Positions 31,872 through 41,919 of a DNA stretch of 64,000 bases are shown in pieces (within the stretch, counting starts at the first letter, position 1; the number at the start of each line of letters is the position of its first letter). Both the position numbers and the translations under genes were made by a program. Below the pieces are notes generated by a model. It saw only the letters and a list, made by a program, of their open reading frames with translations. It had not been told where the DNA came from and did no database searches. This DNA is from Macrothele yani (lineage: Eukaryota > Arthropoda > Arachnida > Araneae > Macrothelidae): assembly GCA_039090855.1 (NCBI GenBank), contig CM077005.1:73342607-73406606 (forward strand), read 5' to 3'.

Positions 31872-33094
31872 CGCAATATTGACAAACGTCACCGGACACC
31901 TAGAACCGTGTCGGACATTAGGACGGTGTCGGTCCACCTTTGGCCTTAAAGCATGCACTGACCCTTCAAGACATGCTTTCGACAAGGTTTTGGAACACAG
32001 CGATAGGTATGCGCTTCCATTCAGTACATAATGCTGCCGCTAACTCTTTCTTAGTAGTAGGCCTTGGTTCCAAACTTCTTATGCGGCGCTCTAATTCATT
32101 CCATAGGTGCTCTGTGGGATTAATATCAGGACTCTGTGCTGGCCATTCCATACACGATGCGGAATTATCATAAAACGACGCAGTTACAGTCCTTGTTTTA
32201 TGGCTCGGTGCATTATCCTGCTGGTACCAACAAGGCTCGGTTCCATATTTATTGCCACAGAGTAGGTAGGGCATATTTGTCCAGAATATCGAGGTAGACG
32301 AGCTGGTTAACAGGATTGTCCACGATAACCAATGGGCCGAGACCATACCACAAAACACATCCCTACACGAGTACACTGCCAGCTCAAAACTTGACGGTAG
32401 GAACAGTTCATTGTGGAAAATAGCGTTCTCCCGGTTGCCGCCAGACCCACACACGGCCATCAGACTGATGGATCATGTATCTGGATTCATCAGTCCATAG
32501 CACCCGTTTCTATTGATTCACGTGAACGATAAATGTTCTTTACACTATGCTATACGACGAGTAGCATTCCGAGTGGAGATGAAAGGCTTTTGAGCAGCCG
32601 CACGATCACCGCAACCCAATGAAATGAAGTCCTCTGCGAATGTACGTGTACAAACCGAGGTTCCAGCATTTTTACTTACCTGTACACTGAGGTCTTGTGC
32701 AGTACTCCTTCGATTAGTTGTAACGACTCTCCTGAGGGTTCGACGTCCTCTATAACTGATTTTCTATGGTCTGCCCGTACATTTTGATGCTTCAGGCACG
32801 GCATGTGTCTTCCACTTATTGAGTACATCCAAAACAGTTGACTTGTGTATGTTTAAACGCCTTTCGGTTTCTCTTATGGACGACGCACTAATATAACACC
32901 CAACAATCTTTCCTTTTTCGAAGTCAGTTCTCTCCCGCCGCGACATTTTCCCTCAACCTCACAGTTCAATATGATCGCGGTCAGCTGCAGGCTTGCTTTT
33001 ATACCGTTTGCTGCTGTACCGCGTATTTTAACAACGCAGCGGATCTGTTCATTTGCTTTTTAAGGAGTGTCTTGTAACTTTTGTCAATATAGTG
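31872..33094 (-). mobile_element. Tc1-like transposon, family 1 copy 2
   Basis: The left end CGCAATATTGACAAACGTCA and the right end (reverse complement) CACTATATTGACAAAAGTTA identify the family. TA precedes it at 31870-31871; the right flank reads CG, so that side has mutated. It sits in a (TATG)n microsatellite whose other part is at about 33102-33139. Confidence 0.9.
31918..32946 (-). pseudogene. Tc1 transposase, family 1 copy 2
   Basis: Start MSRRERTDFEKGKIVGCYIS at 32946, helix-turn-helix after it, frame lost near 32764. The region of the first catalytic aspartate (about 32490-32520) is still legible on the minus strand as an ATGGACTGATGAATC-type text. The C-terminal piece 31966-32460 is open and holds YQQDNAPSHKTRT and SPDINPTEHLWNELERR, so both the second aspartate and the glutamate are kept. 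A TGA at 31966-31968 shortens the end relative to the KAKGGP terminus near 31918. Confidence 0.88.
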
Positions 33095-33096
33095 CG

Positions 33097-33139
33097 TGTT
33101 TGTTTGTATGTATGTATGTATGTATGTATGTATGTATGT
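33097..33139. repeat. (TGTA)n microsatellite
   Basis: Nine or more TGTA units after two TTTG units, the right-hand part of the repeat into which the Tc1 element inserted. Confidence 0.9.
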
Positions 33140-34354
33140 ATGACATACATTATACATTAGCGTAATATAAAATTCTAAAGGTTTTTTTCCTATGATCCTT
33201 CCTTTTTTGGAGGCATTCACATTTTTATAACTCTATTTAGTTTTTATGGCCATCTCCTAAAAAAAACGTATAACTAAATTCCACTCTATACGGTAATTGA
33301 TAAGGATTTTTGGTACGTCAATTTGCAGAGTAAAATAGTATAAACGAAGTTATGATATCTCATGTCAAACGACTATTTATCAATCTAAATCGCGTATCTC
33401 TGCCGTTCTTTCAAAGTGATCCATTTACCAACACCAACAGCTTCTCAAAATGGTGATTTAACTATGGAATCTGTCCAGCAGAACGTTAATCTAAGTTTAT
33501 TAAAACAAGAGCCAATAGTGTGGATCACGCTGCGGCGGAATGCAAAATTTTTCCGGTATTTTGTTCCCACGAGGCATCCCTCATCATACAGGAGCGATGC
33601 TCTTGTTTGATGAATTCCCATTAAGGTTTCAAGAGCTTTGTAAAATTCATAGCCATTTAAGCACATCCTGCACCTCCTAGACTTGTAACTCAGGAGCCCT
33701 ACTGTGAATCGCTTTATCCTTTTCCCATACACGTCCATTTGCCATCAAATCCCTTACTTCTGTATATGCCATACTCGTTTACGTTTTAGTGAATTACTCT
33801 GAAATTCAACATGCTATATTAAGTCATTGTCTATCAAGATATTCCATAAAATCAAAAGCATTGTCTATCAAGATATTCCATAAAAATCAAAAGCAATAAA
33901 GGTGTCAAAAACGTAATTGTAAAGTTTATTAAGACGTAATTTTAAACCTTTCTCATTTGTTGAAGAAAAGCCAGTGAATTGAAATGACAGCAGAAACGTG
34001 AAGAAGTAGAGTGGCAGAAAACAGCGTCAAACACGACAATGAATTTAAAAAACACTGGAGCGCTCTAAATCCACAAAAACATGCAAGGCTATTAACGTGA
34101 GAGACATTTTTGAAGGATTTCGGTTAAAAAATTAAAAATCTAACATGCTATATGTTATCAAGTAAATAAAACTGTTTCTCTTAAAAAAATAAATAAGCGG
34201 TCTTCAAATTTTGCACTAGCAATGGAACTCAGTACGTGCCTTAAGTGACTGATCTACACAATCTCGAAGTTTTTTTCAAACCTACGGGGTAAGCATACGA
34301 AAAATTCATAATTTAATAAAAAACATCATAGAGGAAAATATTTGCTAACAGATG
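33140..34354. other. Stretch without recognisable gene
   Basis: A minus-strand frame at 33445-33738 (97 codons) has no motif I know. A 33-base segment, CATTGTCTATCAAGATATTC onward, is directly repeated at 33820 and 33860. Otherwise nothing. Confidence 0.4.
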
Positions 34355-34410
34355 TCATCACATTGTGTGACGTACTGCAGAGGTCATGACGACAAATCTG
34401 CAGCAATATA
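34355..34410 (+). mobile_element. SINE-A, left part (split by Tc1)
   Basis: GTGTGACGTACTGCAGAGGT followed by a CAAATCTGCAG phrase matches the leader of the SINE-A unit at 35862-35910. It ends with TA at 34409-34410, and the tRNA-like head resumes at 35632 after the Tc1 element. Confidence 0.7.
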
Positions 34411-35631
34411 CACTATCTAACAACAAGTAATTGGACACCCCTGCAATCGACAATATATGCGGTCCTGATACACGTCACGGCCGCTGTCGTTAAATATCGT
34501 GTAGGAAACAACAACGCAACCAGTGGCATGCAAGATGCCACGCAGTTCGCAGCTATCTGATTTCGAGAAAGGTGTAATCGTCGGGTATCACAGTAATGGC
34601 CGATCCATACGTGACATTGCCAGCAAGTTGAAGTACCCAAAATCTACAGTGGCCTACGTGATTGGCAAGTGGAAGATGAGAGGTGACGATCGGAATGTTC
34701 CGCGACCCGGCAGACCCACAAAACTGGGAGTTAGAGACCGACGGATACTGGCCAGAGAAATAAGGAAGAACCGCACTAAATCGATGGGCCCCATCTGCGA
34801 GGAGTTTCAACAGGCATCCGGGAGTGTTCTTTCGATGAATACCATCCGTAAGGAAGCCCATCTGCTCGGTTATCATGGACGTGCTGCCGCCCAGAAGCCT
34901 TTGATCACCAAGTCCAATAACGCTGCTCGGCTAACGTGGGGCAAAGAACGTCGACAGTGGACCGTTGAGCAGTGGAAACAGGTTCTCTGGAGCGACGAAT
35001 CAAGGTTCACCATCTACCGTTCGGATGGCAGGGTCTGGGTTTGGCGTCTGCCTGGAGAACGCCTCCTACCAGAATGTATTGTGCCAACTGTGAAGTTCGG
35101 CTGCGGTGGAATTATGCTATGCTGGTGTTTCTCCTGGTATGGCACGGGACCCTTGGTCTTAATTCCTGGTAGACTCAACGCCGAGACCTGCTGCACCATT
35201 TTGGATGACCATGCGCTTCCTACGTTGTGGTAGTTTTACGGGGTGAACCCATGTTACTTTCAGGATGACAATGCCACCTGTCATGTTGCGAGGTTCCACC
35301 ATGGCTTGGTATGGTGACAATGGGGTTAATCGAATGGACTGGCCTGCGCAGAGCCCGGACTTTAACCCTATCGAGCACCTCTGGGACGAGTTGGAGCGTC
35401 GACTTAAGGGGTGCCCCCACCATCCGAAATCGGTGAAGGAACGGACCTGTCTTCTCCAAGCCGAGTGGAAGAAAAGACCGCTAGCCGTCGTACAACGCCT
35501 TGTTGAGAGTATGCCCCGCAGTGTCGCAGCTGTAATCGCCGCTCGTGGAGGCTCCACAAACTATTGAAGGTGAATAAACTTTCGTTTTCCTTTGCTATCA
35601 CAGGTGTCCAATTACTTGTTGGTAGATAGTG
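34411..35631 (+). mobile_element. Tc1-like transposon, family 2
   Basis: Ends CACTATCTAACAACAAGTAA and (reverse complement) CACTATCTACCAACAAGTAA, one mismatch in 20 and continuing TTGGACACC on both sides. Perfect TA duplications at 34409-34410 and 35632-35633. Length 1221 bp. It inserted into a SINE-A unit and is the best-preserved insertion by its ends. Confidence 0.96.
34523..35567 (+). pseudogene. Tc1 transposase: one stop, one frameshift
   Basis: ATGs at 34523 and 34535; the second ([20 protein letters not shown]) fits the family start better. Paired helix-turn-helix motifs occupy roughly residues 10-110 ([20 protein letters not shown], then [20 protein letters not shown]). The catalytic core has WSDESRF (about 35000), QDDNATCH (about 35263) and NPIEHLWDELERR (about 35367), so all three acidic residues survive. 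TAG at 35231-35233 sits where CAG would fit, and the frame shifts near 35310-35330. The C-terminus ends ARGGSTNY at 35567. Confidence 0.94.
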
Positions 35632-36000
35632 TATTACGCGAGTGTAGCTTAGCTGAGAGAGCGACTTACTCCGGCGTGATGGGGCGCGAGTTCGATCTCC
35701 GTCACAGACAAACGTGTGTTTTCACATTGACGCCCGAACGTAGAAATGTATGTGCTGGCCGTTGGGTTCTTCGAAAAATGTGTAATGTTTGTTCCACTCA
35801 TCGTTCAGAATGAATGAAAGTTTGTTATTTGCTTCGAAAAAAAAATAAGAGGGAGATGATGTGACGTACTGCGGAGGTAAAGCACGTGTCAAAACTACAA
35901 ATCTGTAGGGATACATTCCGTCTCAGTAGGTTCGTTGGAAGAGTGACTTACTCCAGAGTGAGGAGGCGCAGGTTCGATCTTCGTAACAGACAAACTCATG
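35632..36000 (+). mobile_element. SINE-A dimer, right part
   Basis: After the Tc1 element the tRNA-like head continues (GAGTGTAGCTTAGCTGAGAG, ACTTACTCCGGCGTGATGGG, B box GAGTTCGATCTCC). Then come the body, an A-run (about 35838-35848) and the AAATAAGAGGGAGATGATGTG joint that opens a second unit with a further tRNA-like head (about 35922-35992, GGTTCGATCTTC). The joint matches that of the dimer at 6547-7050, while the heads have diverged. Confidence 0.75.
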
Positions 36001-36707
36001 TTTTTAGAATTGAACAATTATTTTAGAAGCTCAGAATATACAAACTAGAGGGCTCCGTATCAGAAACAAAACTTGCCACACAGAAAAACAAATCATGGAG
36101 AAAATCTTAAAAGAAGAGCGAAAAATAACTATATGCATTAATCTGCAAAGAATTATTGCTGCGGTCAGCAGGCTTTAAACAACTTATTAAGTTTAAAACA
36201 CGGTGATTTTCTTGTAATCAAAAGAAAAACACTCTGGAATAAAGCGAAACCCTTATATACGATCATCAAAGTAAATTTGTATTTTAAATAAATTTCATAA
36301 ATTTGGTTTTAATTATCAGCATTTTTTCAGCCGTGGTTTCACAACCATAAGAAATAAAGATACAGGCAGATAGTAACTCTAATGGCAACAGTCACGACCC
36401 ACATGACACTCAAAATTCTTTCCCACAGTGCATCGCTGCACTCCTATAAAAAGCTAAGCGAGTGCTGAATTGCCCTTCTGTTCCACCTGATGATGGGGTG
36501 AATGTTGCCCCGAAAGTGCTAGTGGGGTATTTTAATCTGTAAATAGTTTCATCTTTTATTAAATATCGTACCATGACGGTGAAGTTTTTATTTCATTTGA
36601 CACATTTGTACGAAGTTACTCTTTCATCTATAAGATAGTAACACTGTAATAACCTGCAATCTACGAGATACAAGCAAAAGGGTGAGTAACATATTCCGTT
36701 GCTATTG
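36001..36707. other. Stretch without recognisable gene
   Basis: AT-rich with no motif, element end or tandem repeat that I can support. Confidence 0.4.
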
Positions 36708-36766
36708 CTTATACTCCATCGAGTTGCTCACGATGGTTGTTAAAACCTCAATCAAGAAAAAAAATT
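36708..36766 (+). mobile_element. SINE-B tail fragment
   Basis: GCTTATACTCCATCGAGTTG then CTCACGATGGTTGTTAAA and an A-rich tail correspond to the last 60 bases of SINE-B. A 24-bp direct repeat (CATCATTTCGAACCTGTGTA, about 36783 and 36812) separates it from the next copy. Confidence 0.7.
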
Positions 36767-36830
36767 ATGTTTGCTTAAAATGCATCATTTCGAACCTGTG
36801 TAAGAATTCGCCATCATTTCGAACCTGTGT

Positions 36831-37277
36831 AAGAATGGCGCAGTGGTCTAAGCGATGGCCGCTGATCATTCGTCCTGAAGAGGACAGGGTTTAAATCCCG
36901 CGAGGCATGGATGTTGTGGTTGTCTTACGGCACTAGCTCTCTCCTCTCCCTGGAACCAATGAACCTAAATTAGGGACGGGCGACTGCTTATTTTTTTTTT
37001 TTTTTGATTGGAGGTTTAACGACCACCGTGAGCAACTCAATGGGCTATAAGCAGTCGCCCGTCCCTAATTTAGGGTCACTGGTTCCAGGGAAGGGAGAGA
37101 GCCAGTGCCGTAAGACAAACACAACATCCATGCCTCACCGGGATTTGAACGCGGACCCCTTACGGACGAATGATCAGAGGCCATCGCTTAGACCACTGCG
37201 TCACCGGGGCGGCGGGCGACTGCTTATAGCCCATTGAGTTGCTCACGGCGGTCGTTATACCTCCAATAAAAAAAAAC
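36831..37277 (+). mobile_element. SINE-B split by another SINE-B
   Basis: The plus-strand copy runs 36831-36991 (head GGCGCAGTGGTCTAAGCGAT, body to GGGCGACTGCTTAT) and resumes at 37214 with GGGCGACTGCTTATAGCCCA to the A tail at about 37277. The 14-bp GGGCGACTGCTTAT is present on both sides (36978-36991, 37214-37227) as the target duplication of the nested copy. Confidence 0.9.
36992..37213 (-). mobile_element. Nested full-length SINE-B
   Basis: A complete minus-strand copy with its poly(T) at the left (about 36991-37005, reverse of the A tail) and its head at the right, ending GCCGCCCCGGTGACGCAGTG when reverse complemented. A and B boxes are intact. The tail and the target duplication show insertion by reverse transcription, and it is younger than its host. 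Confidence 0.92.
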
Positions 37278-37384
37278 AAAATTCGGCAGTACATGTCTTA
37301 CGCCTCTCCTGTAGCCTAGACTTCTGACTAGTTGTTCGAATTGGGTGCGGGGTCAAATCCCGAACGAAACATGAATTATGCATA

Positions 37385-37572
37385 AGGGTCGTTCAAATGA
37401 AACATAGACTAGCTGTTGGAGTCAAGTGTATTTTATGGCAGCATAATGATATATATATATATAACACATTGGTGCTGATAGCACTAGAAATTAGCCTCCT
37501 AACGTTTAGGCAAGTGTCCCATTAGTCGATAAGTTTATGGATCCCCTGTCCGGTACATTGGAACCCATTGCG
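37385..37572 (-). mobile_element. mariner remnant, left part
   Basis: Minus-strand translation near the right edge gives KVCAQWVPMYRTGDP-like text, which continues the mariner piece at 38807-39060. At the left edge GGGTCGTTCAAATGAAACAT resembles a mariner terminal sequence. The two parts are separated by Tc1 family 1 copy 3. Confidence 0.5.
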
Positions 37573-37574
37573 CA

Positions 37575-38804
37575 CATACTACTGACAAAAGTCATCGTGC
37601 GCGTAGAAGAGAAACACAACACAGCATTAATTGACACACATTATTACGGTGTCGGACCACCTTTGGCCTTAATGCGTGCACTGACCCATCAAGATATGTT
37701 CTGACAAGGTTTTGGAACACAGTGATAAGTATGCGCTTCTATTCAGTACATAATGCTGCCGCTAACTGTTGCTTAGTAGTAGGCCTTGAGTTCCAAACTT
37801 CTCATGCGGCGCTCTAATTCATCCCATGGGCGTAATATGGGATTAAGATCAGGGCTCTGGCCAGTCCACACACGATACGGAATTATCGTCCAACCACGCC
37901 GTAACAGACCTTGCTTAATGGCTCGGTGCATTATCCTGCTGGTATCGACAAAGCTTGCTTCCATAGTATTACCACGGAGTTTGCAATGTATAATTGTCCA
38001 GAATATCGAGGTAGACATGCTGGTTAACAGGTTTGTCAACGATAACCAATGGGCCGGAACCGTACCACGGAAAACACCGCCACACGAGTACACTGCCAAC
38101 TCCAAACTTGATAGTAGGAACAGTTCACTGTGGTAAATAGCGTTCCACCGGTTGCCGGCATACTCACATACGGCCATCAGACTAATAGATCGTGTATCTG
38201 GATTCATCAGTCCATAAGACCCGTTTCCATTGATCTACGGTCCACGATAAATGTTCTTCACACCATGCTAAACGACGAGCAGCATTCTGAGTGGAGATGA
38301 AAAGCTTATGAGCAGCCGCCCGACCAAGGTAACCCATGGAATGAAGTCCTTCTGCGAATGTACGTGTACATACCGAGTTTCCAGCATTTTTACTCACCTG
38401 TACACTAAGGTCTAGTGCTGTACTCTGTCGATTATCTGTAACGACTCTCCTGAGGCTTCGACGTCCTGATTTGTCTTTGGTCTGCCGGTACGTTTTGATG
38501 CTTCAGGCGCGCCATGTGTCTTCCACTTATTCAGTACATCCAAAACAGCTGACTTGGGTATATTTAAACGCCTCTCGGTTTCTCTTTTGGACCACTTACT
38601 AATATAACACCCAACAATCTTTCCTTTCTCAAAGTCGTTCTCTCCCGCCGCCACATTTTCAGTCAACCTCACAGTGTGATATGATCGCGGTCAGATGCAC
38701 GCTTGTTTTTATACCGTTTGCAGCTGTACCGCGCATCTTAACAACGCAGCGGATCCGTTCATTTGGTTTTGAAGAGGTGTCCGGTGACTTTTGTCAATAT
38801 AGTG
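37575..38804 (-). mobile_element. Tc1-like transposon, family 1 copy 3
   Basis: The left end CATACTACTGACAAAAGTCA and the right end (reverse complement) CACTATATTGACAAAAGTCA place it with the copies at 97 and 31872. The TA flanks have mutated. It interrupts a mariner remnant, so it arrived later. Confidence 0.9.
37644..38656 (-). pseudogene. Tc1 transposase, family 1 copy 3
   Basis: The ATG at 38654-38656 is followed by a 2-base deletion compared with copy 2, so the rest (NDFEKGKIVGCYISKWSKRE) reads in another frame. The helix-turn-helix (RETERRLNIPKSAVLDV) is clear. The middle piece 38182-38397 is open and carries the intact first motif WTDESRYTIY. The C-terminal half reads through 37773-38207 in pieces, with the NP-I glutamate region altered near 37830 (NPILRPWDELERR). 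Family 1 thus shows different catalytic damage in each copy. Confidence 0.86.
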
Positions 38805-38806
38805 TT

Positions 38807-39060
38807 CTTTCGAATATCTGAGTTCTTGGTGGAAAATTGTTCGAATGGAGCCCCTGCAGGTGCCTATGCAGCTGCCACTTCTCTAACTGTTACTGTGCAG
38901 TTACTTTTCACTAGTTCGTCTACTGCTGCGATTGTGTCCGATGTGGTAACGGCGTGTACTTGGCCATGTCATTGCAGATTTATAATGCTTTCACGTCCAT
39001 TCTGAAATCCTTTGCACCATTTCAAGACCGTGCTGCATGTAAGGCAATGTATTCCTATAA
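38807..39060 (-). pseudogene. mariner transposase N-terminal remnant
   Basis: Minus-strand text in two frames: a CKGFQNGRESI piece (about 38980-39040) and TSDTIAAVDELVKSNCTVTV plus REVAAA (about 38870-38935), ending with a QFSTKNSDIRK piece near 38820. This matches the layout of the mariner second helix-turn-helix (linker, T-x-E-N-I-x-x-V, T-V-R-E). The reading continues across the Tc1 insertion at 37572. Confidence 0.55.
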
Positions 39061-39339
39061 ACCACCTGCATGCGTCGTAAGAGTTTAGTAGATTTTCTTA
39101 TATTTTTTGTCTTAAGACTTTGTCGATTTTCTTCTCTCTTTTTTCGCTGTGCACGCTTGGAGGTATACAAGTCGTTTACGATCCTTTGATATTACTCACA
39201 TCCAACACGGCGTATCTACTAAATGCTTCACACGTTACATTTCTCTTTTATGTGTGGTTACTGCAGTGCCACCATCGTCTCGGCGAGTTCCACAACGCCA
39301 TTCGTCTACTCGAGTTTATGTGTCATTTGGGCGACCCGT
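39061..39339. other. Stretch without recognisable gene
   Basis: Nothing supported here; several overlapping short frames on the plus strand. Confidence 0.35.
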
Positions 39340-39408
39340 ATATTTGTCTTACGGCACTGGCTCTGTCCCTTCCCCGGAACCAGTAGTCCTAAATTAGCGA
39401 CGCTTTTA
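39340..39408 (+). mobile_element. SINE-B body fragment
   Basis: TTTGTCTTACGGCACTGGCT, then CCTTCCCCGGAACCAGTAGT and CCTAAATTAGCGACG, the middle of the SINE-B body without head or tail. Confidence 0.7.
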
Positions 39409-39471
39409 GCTTTTAGAGTTGACTATGGTGCTTATTAATACACTTTCTCCACGAAGAAAAGTAACACACAC

Positions 39472-39500
39472 AAAATATATATATATATATATATATATAT
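39472..39500. repeat. (TA)n microsatellite
   Basis: About 14 uninterrupted TA units. Confidence 0.95.
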
Positions 39501-39641
39501 GGGTTACACAGTAAGGTTAAAGAGCGAATATTCAGGATTCCGAGGGAGGAGAGGTTTCAACGAGATGTTTTTTTTTCTGCTTTTGTCACCAAAGATCACC
39601 TGACATAGTGATTGCTCTTTTGGTGTTATTGTTTTTAGCAG

Positions 39642-39842
39642 TTTTTTTTAATTGGATGAGCAACTCAATGGGCTATAAGCAGTCGCCCGTCCCTAATCCA
39701 GAGCCACTGGTTCCAGGGAAGGGAGAGAGCCACCGTCGTAAGACAAACACAACATACATGCATCACCGGGATTCGAACCCGTACCCCTTTTCGACGAATG
39801 ATCAGAAGCCATCGCTCAGACCACTGCGCCACCGGGGTGGCT
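39642..39842 (-). mobile_element. SINE family B, minus strand
   Basis: Poly(T) at the left, then GAGCAACTCAATGGGCTATA, GGTTCCAGGGAAGGGAGAGA, B box (reverse) GGGATTCGAACCC and a head ending GCGCCACCGGGG. The tail lacks the TTAACGACCACC phrase seen in other copies. Confidence 0.88.
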
Positions 39843-39929
39843 TAGCAGCGTGTCAGCTTGTTTGTTATATAGGATAGGTGCATTTAACTCAACTGTTTTT
39901 TGTTGTTGTTGTTGTTTAGAGGCTTACTG

Positions 39930-40080
39930 ACCACGGTGCTTCCTCGGTGGAGCAGAGGTCTAAGCACTGGCTTATGACCATTCGTCTTAGAAGGGTCCGG
40001 GTTCGAATCCCAGTTAGGCATCGATGTTGTGTTTGTTTTACGGCACTAGCTCTCTTTCTTCTTCGTTTGAAACCAGTGAC
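39930..40080 (+). mobile_element. SINE family B, 3' truncated
   Basis: Head GGTGGAGCAGAGGTCTAAGC with B box GGTTCGAATCC, body to GAAACCAGTGAC, where the poly(T) of the next copy begins. Confidence 0.82.
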
Positions 40081-40235
40081 TTTTTTTTTTTTTTTTTTGG
40101 ATTGGAGGTTTAACGACCACCGTGAGCAACTCAATGGGCTATAAGCAGTCGCCCGTCCCTAATTTAGGGTCACTGGTTCCAGGGAAGGGAGAGAGCCAGT
40201 GCCGTAAGACAAACACAACATCCACGCCCCAGTAG
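40081..40235 (-). mobile_element. SINE family B, minus strand, head missing
   Basis: Poly(T) then GATTGGAGGTTTAACGACCA through to CACGCCCCAGTAGG, where the next copy starts. The variant CCCCAGTAGG (elsewhere CCTCACCGGG) is shared with the minus copy at 40451-40646. Confidence 0.85.
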
Positions 40236-40450
40236 GCCGCCCCGGTGGCGCAGTGGTCTAAGGCGTTGGCCTCTGATCATTCGTCCGTAAGGGGTCCGGG
40301 TTCGAATCCCGGTCTGGCATGGATGTTGTGTTTGTCTTACGGCACTGGCTCTCTCCCTTCCCTGGAACCAGTGACCCTAAATTAAGGACGTGCGGCTGCT
40401 TATAGCCCATTGAGTTGCTCATGGTGGTCGTTAAACTCTCCAATCAAAAA
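40236..40450 (+). mobile_element. SINE family B, full length
   Basis: One of the cleanest copies: head GCCGCCCCGGTGGCGCAGTG, A box, GATCATTCGTCCGTAAGGGG, B box GGTTCGAATCC, the complete body with CCCTTCCCTGGAACCAGTGA and GCCCATTGAGTTGCTCATGG, and the ending CCAATCAAAAAA. It has the promoter parts needed for RNA polymerase III transcription. Confidence 0.93.
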
Positions 40451-40646
40451 ATGACCACCGTGAGCAACTCGATGGGCTGTAAGCAGTTGCCCGTCCTTAA
40501 TGAAAAGCTCTTGGTTCCACGGAAGGAAGACAGCCAGTGCCATAAACCAAACACAACATCCACGCCCCAGTAGGATTCGTAACCGGACCTATCTCCGACG
40601 TATGGTCAGAAATCAGCGCTTATACGAAGCGTCACCGCTGTGGCAA
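40451..40646 (-). mobile_element. SINE family B, minus strand, diverged
   Basis: TGACCACCGTGAGCAACTCG through CACGCCCCAGTAGGATTCGT to a head remnant CGTCACCGCTGTGG. Its B box is broken (GGATTCGTAACC). It sits tail to tail with the preceding copy. Confidence 0.8.
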
Positions 40647-41379
40647 CTCGGCTTGTACGAGTTCGTCGAGTAGGCGAACTATTTCATTGGGTACTTTTCG
40701 TAAACCTAAAGTGGCAACACAGGCGATGTCTGACGGTCGGGTACTACGAACATCAGGCTCACTTCGTGGTTACCTATCAGCTAGTGAAAGTTGAAATAGC
40801 GGTGAAGCAGCCGAGATAATCAGTGACAGTAAAAGAACAGCGTGTTTTCTTTTAAATTTTGACTCTTATGATAACCTTCAGAGGGCTTGGCATAAAGTTT
40901 TCTGTAGACAACAGTGAGTCAAAATACCTTCAAGAAAACGGCTGTGCAAGTTTGATGAAATGATATAAGAAAGGCATTTGATCACCCAAAGATGCTCTAA
41001 GATGTGATAAACCCTTTTCGACTTTGAGATAAGAAGTCTATTAACACATCTAAGACGCATTTAAGAAGTAGCGTAGGCAGAGTGTCAATGACCTTTCCAC
41101 ACAACAGCGTCAACGGTTTATACCGTGCAAATGGGAGGTTTAGGCCCATTGAGCAAACTTACAACGTTGGTACTGCACACACTAACCACGACACAGAAGA
41201 ATTTCCGCTCAGAAACTGCACTAGCGTGGTTTCGCCACAATAGTAAGGTGCTCAAGAAGGTTCATCTATTTAGATTAAAGTTGGATAGAATTTTACGTAC
41301 CTAGGCCATAATAACATCTTTATCCAATGCAAAGTTGCAGCAAGGTAAAATCTAACCGGTCGTTGGCATGGTTGTGACT
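40647..41379. other. Stretch without recognisable gene
   Basis: No supported feature; short unsupported frames only. It probably includes the unreadable 5' part of the transposase remnant that follows. Confidence 0.35.
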
Positions 41380-41675
41380 ATCTGGACGACGTATGATGAG
41401 AACATCATCATGGCATCGAAGTGATATAAATCACTCCAGAGCAGTATACCCCGGCATGTGGCACTGCAATGTCCTGTAGAGAAACTTGTCCTCGTACACG
41501 ACAATGCGCGTCCGCCGAGGGCACCAGATTGTTCAGCTGTTTATTGAACAGAACGGTTAGGTGGAGCGGCCACCACCCATCATATTCACCGTATATGAAC
41601 CCCTGTGGTTTCAACTGTTTTGATTATTTGAAAAGGGAGATGACTGGTACTCGTAACAACAACACGCAGTTTTAC
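41380..41675 (+). pseudogene. Transposase C-terminal remnant (mariner-like)
   Basis: Plus-strand text with stops: EKLVLVHDNARPP at about 41480 carries the second aspartate motif (HDNARP). Then QLFIEQNG and, in the frame of 41469-41678, HHPSYSPYMNPCGFNCFDYL. The last motif matches the (Y)SPD-NPCDF signature of mariner-type enzymes, but the aspartate is tyrosine here and the CDF is CGF. No ends found. Confidence 0.6.
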
Positions 41676-41919
41676 TAGTCAGCTTTTGAAATATGTTATG
41701 CAAAAATCGTGCCTTAACGATTATTTTTTTAACATCACACTATGGCTCTGTGTATGTTTTTTTCTCTCTTGATGTCCAAATATGTTTTTAGTAGCCCCAA
41801 CCGCGCAATATTGTAGACGAGTTAGTGATTTGTGTGAACAATTAGCGGAGCGTTTCTGGTTATTTGTTCTACATTTTATGACAGGAGAAAGCATCCAGGA
41901 AGAGGGAGTCTTCCTTATA

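Noticed and set aside
33445..33738. 97-codon minus-strand frame
   Set aside because: No family recognised and no neighbouring exon; not enough to call a gene.
37311..37400. tRNA-like B box (GGGTCAAATCCCG)
   Set aside because: No A box or paired arms; too weak to annotate.
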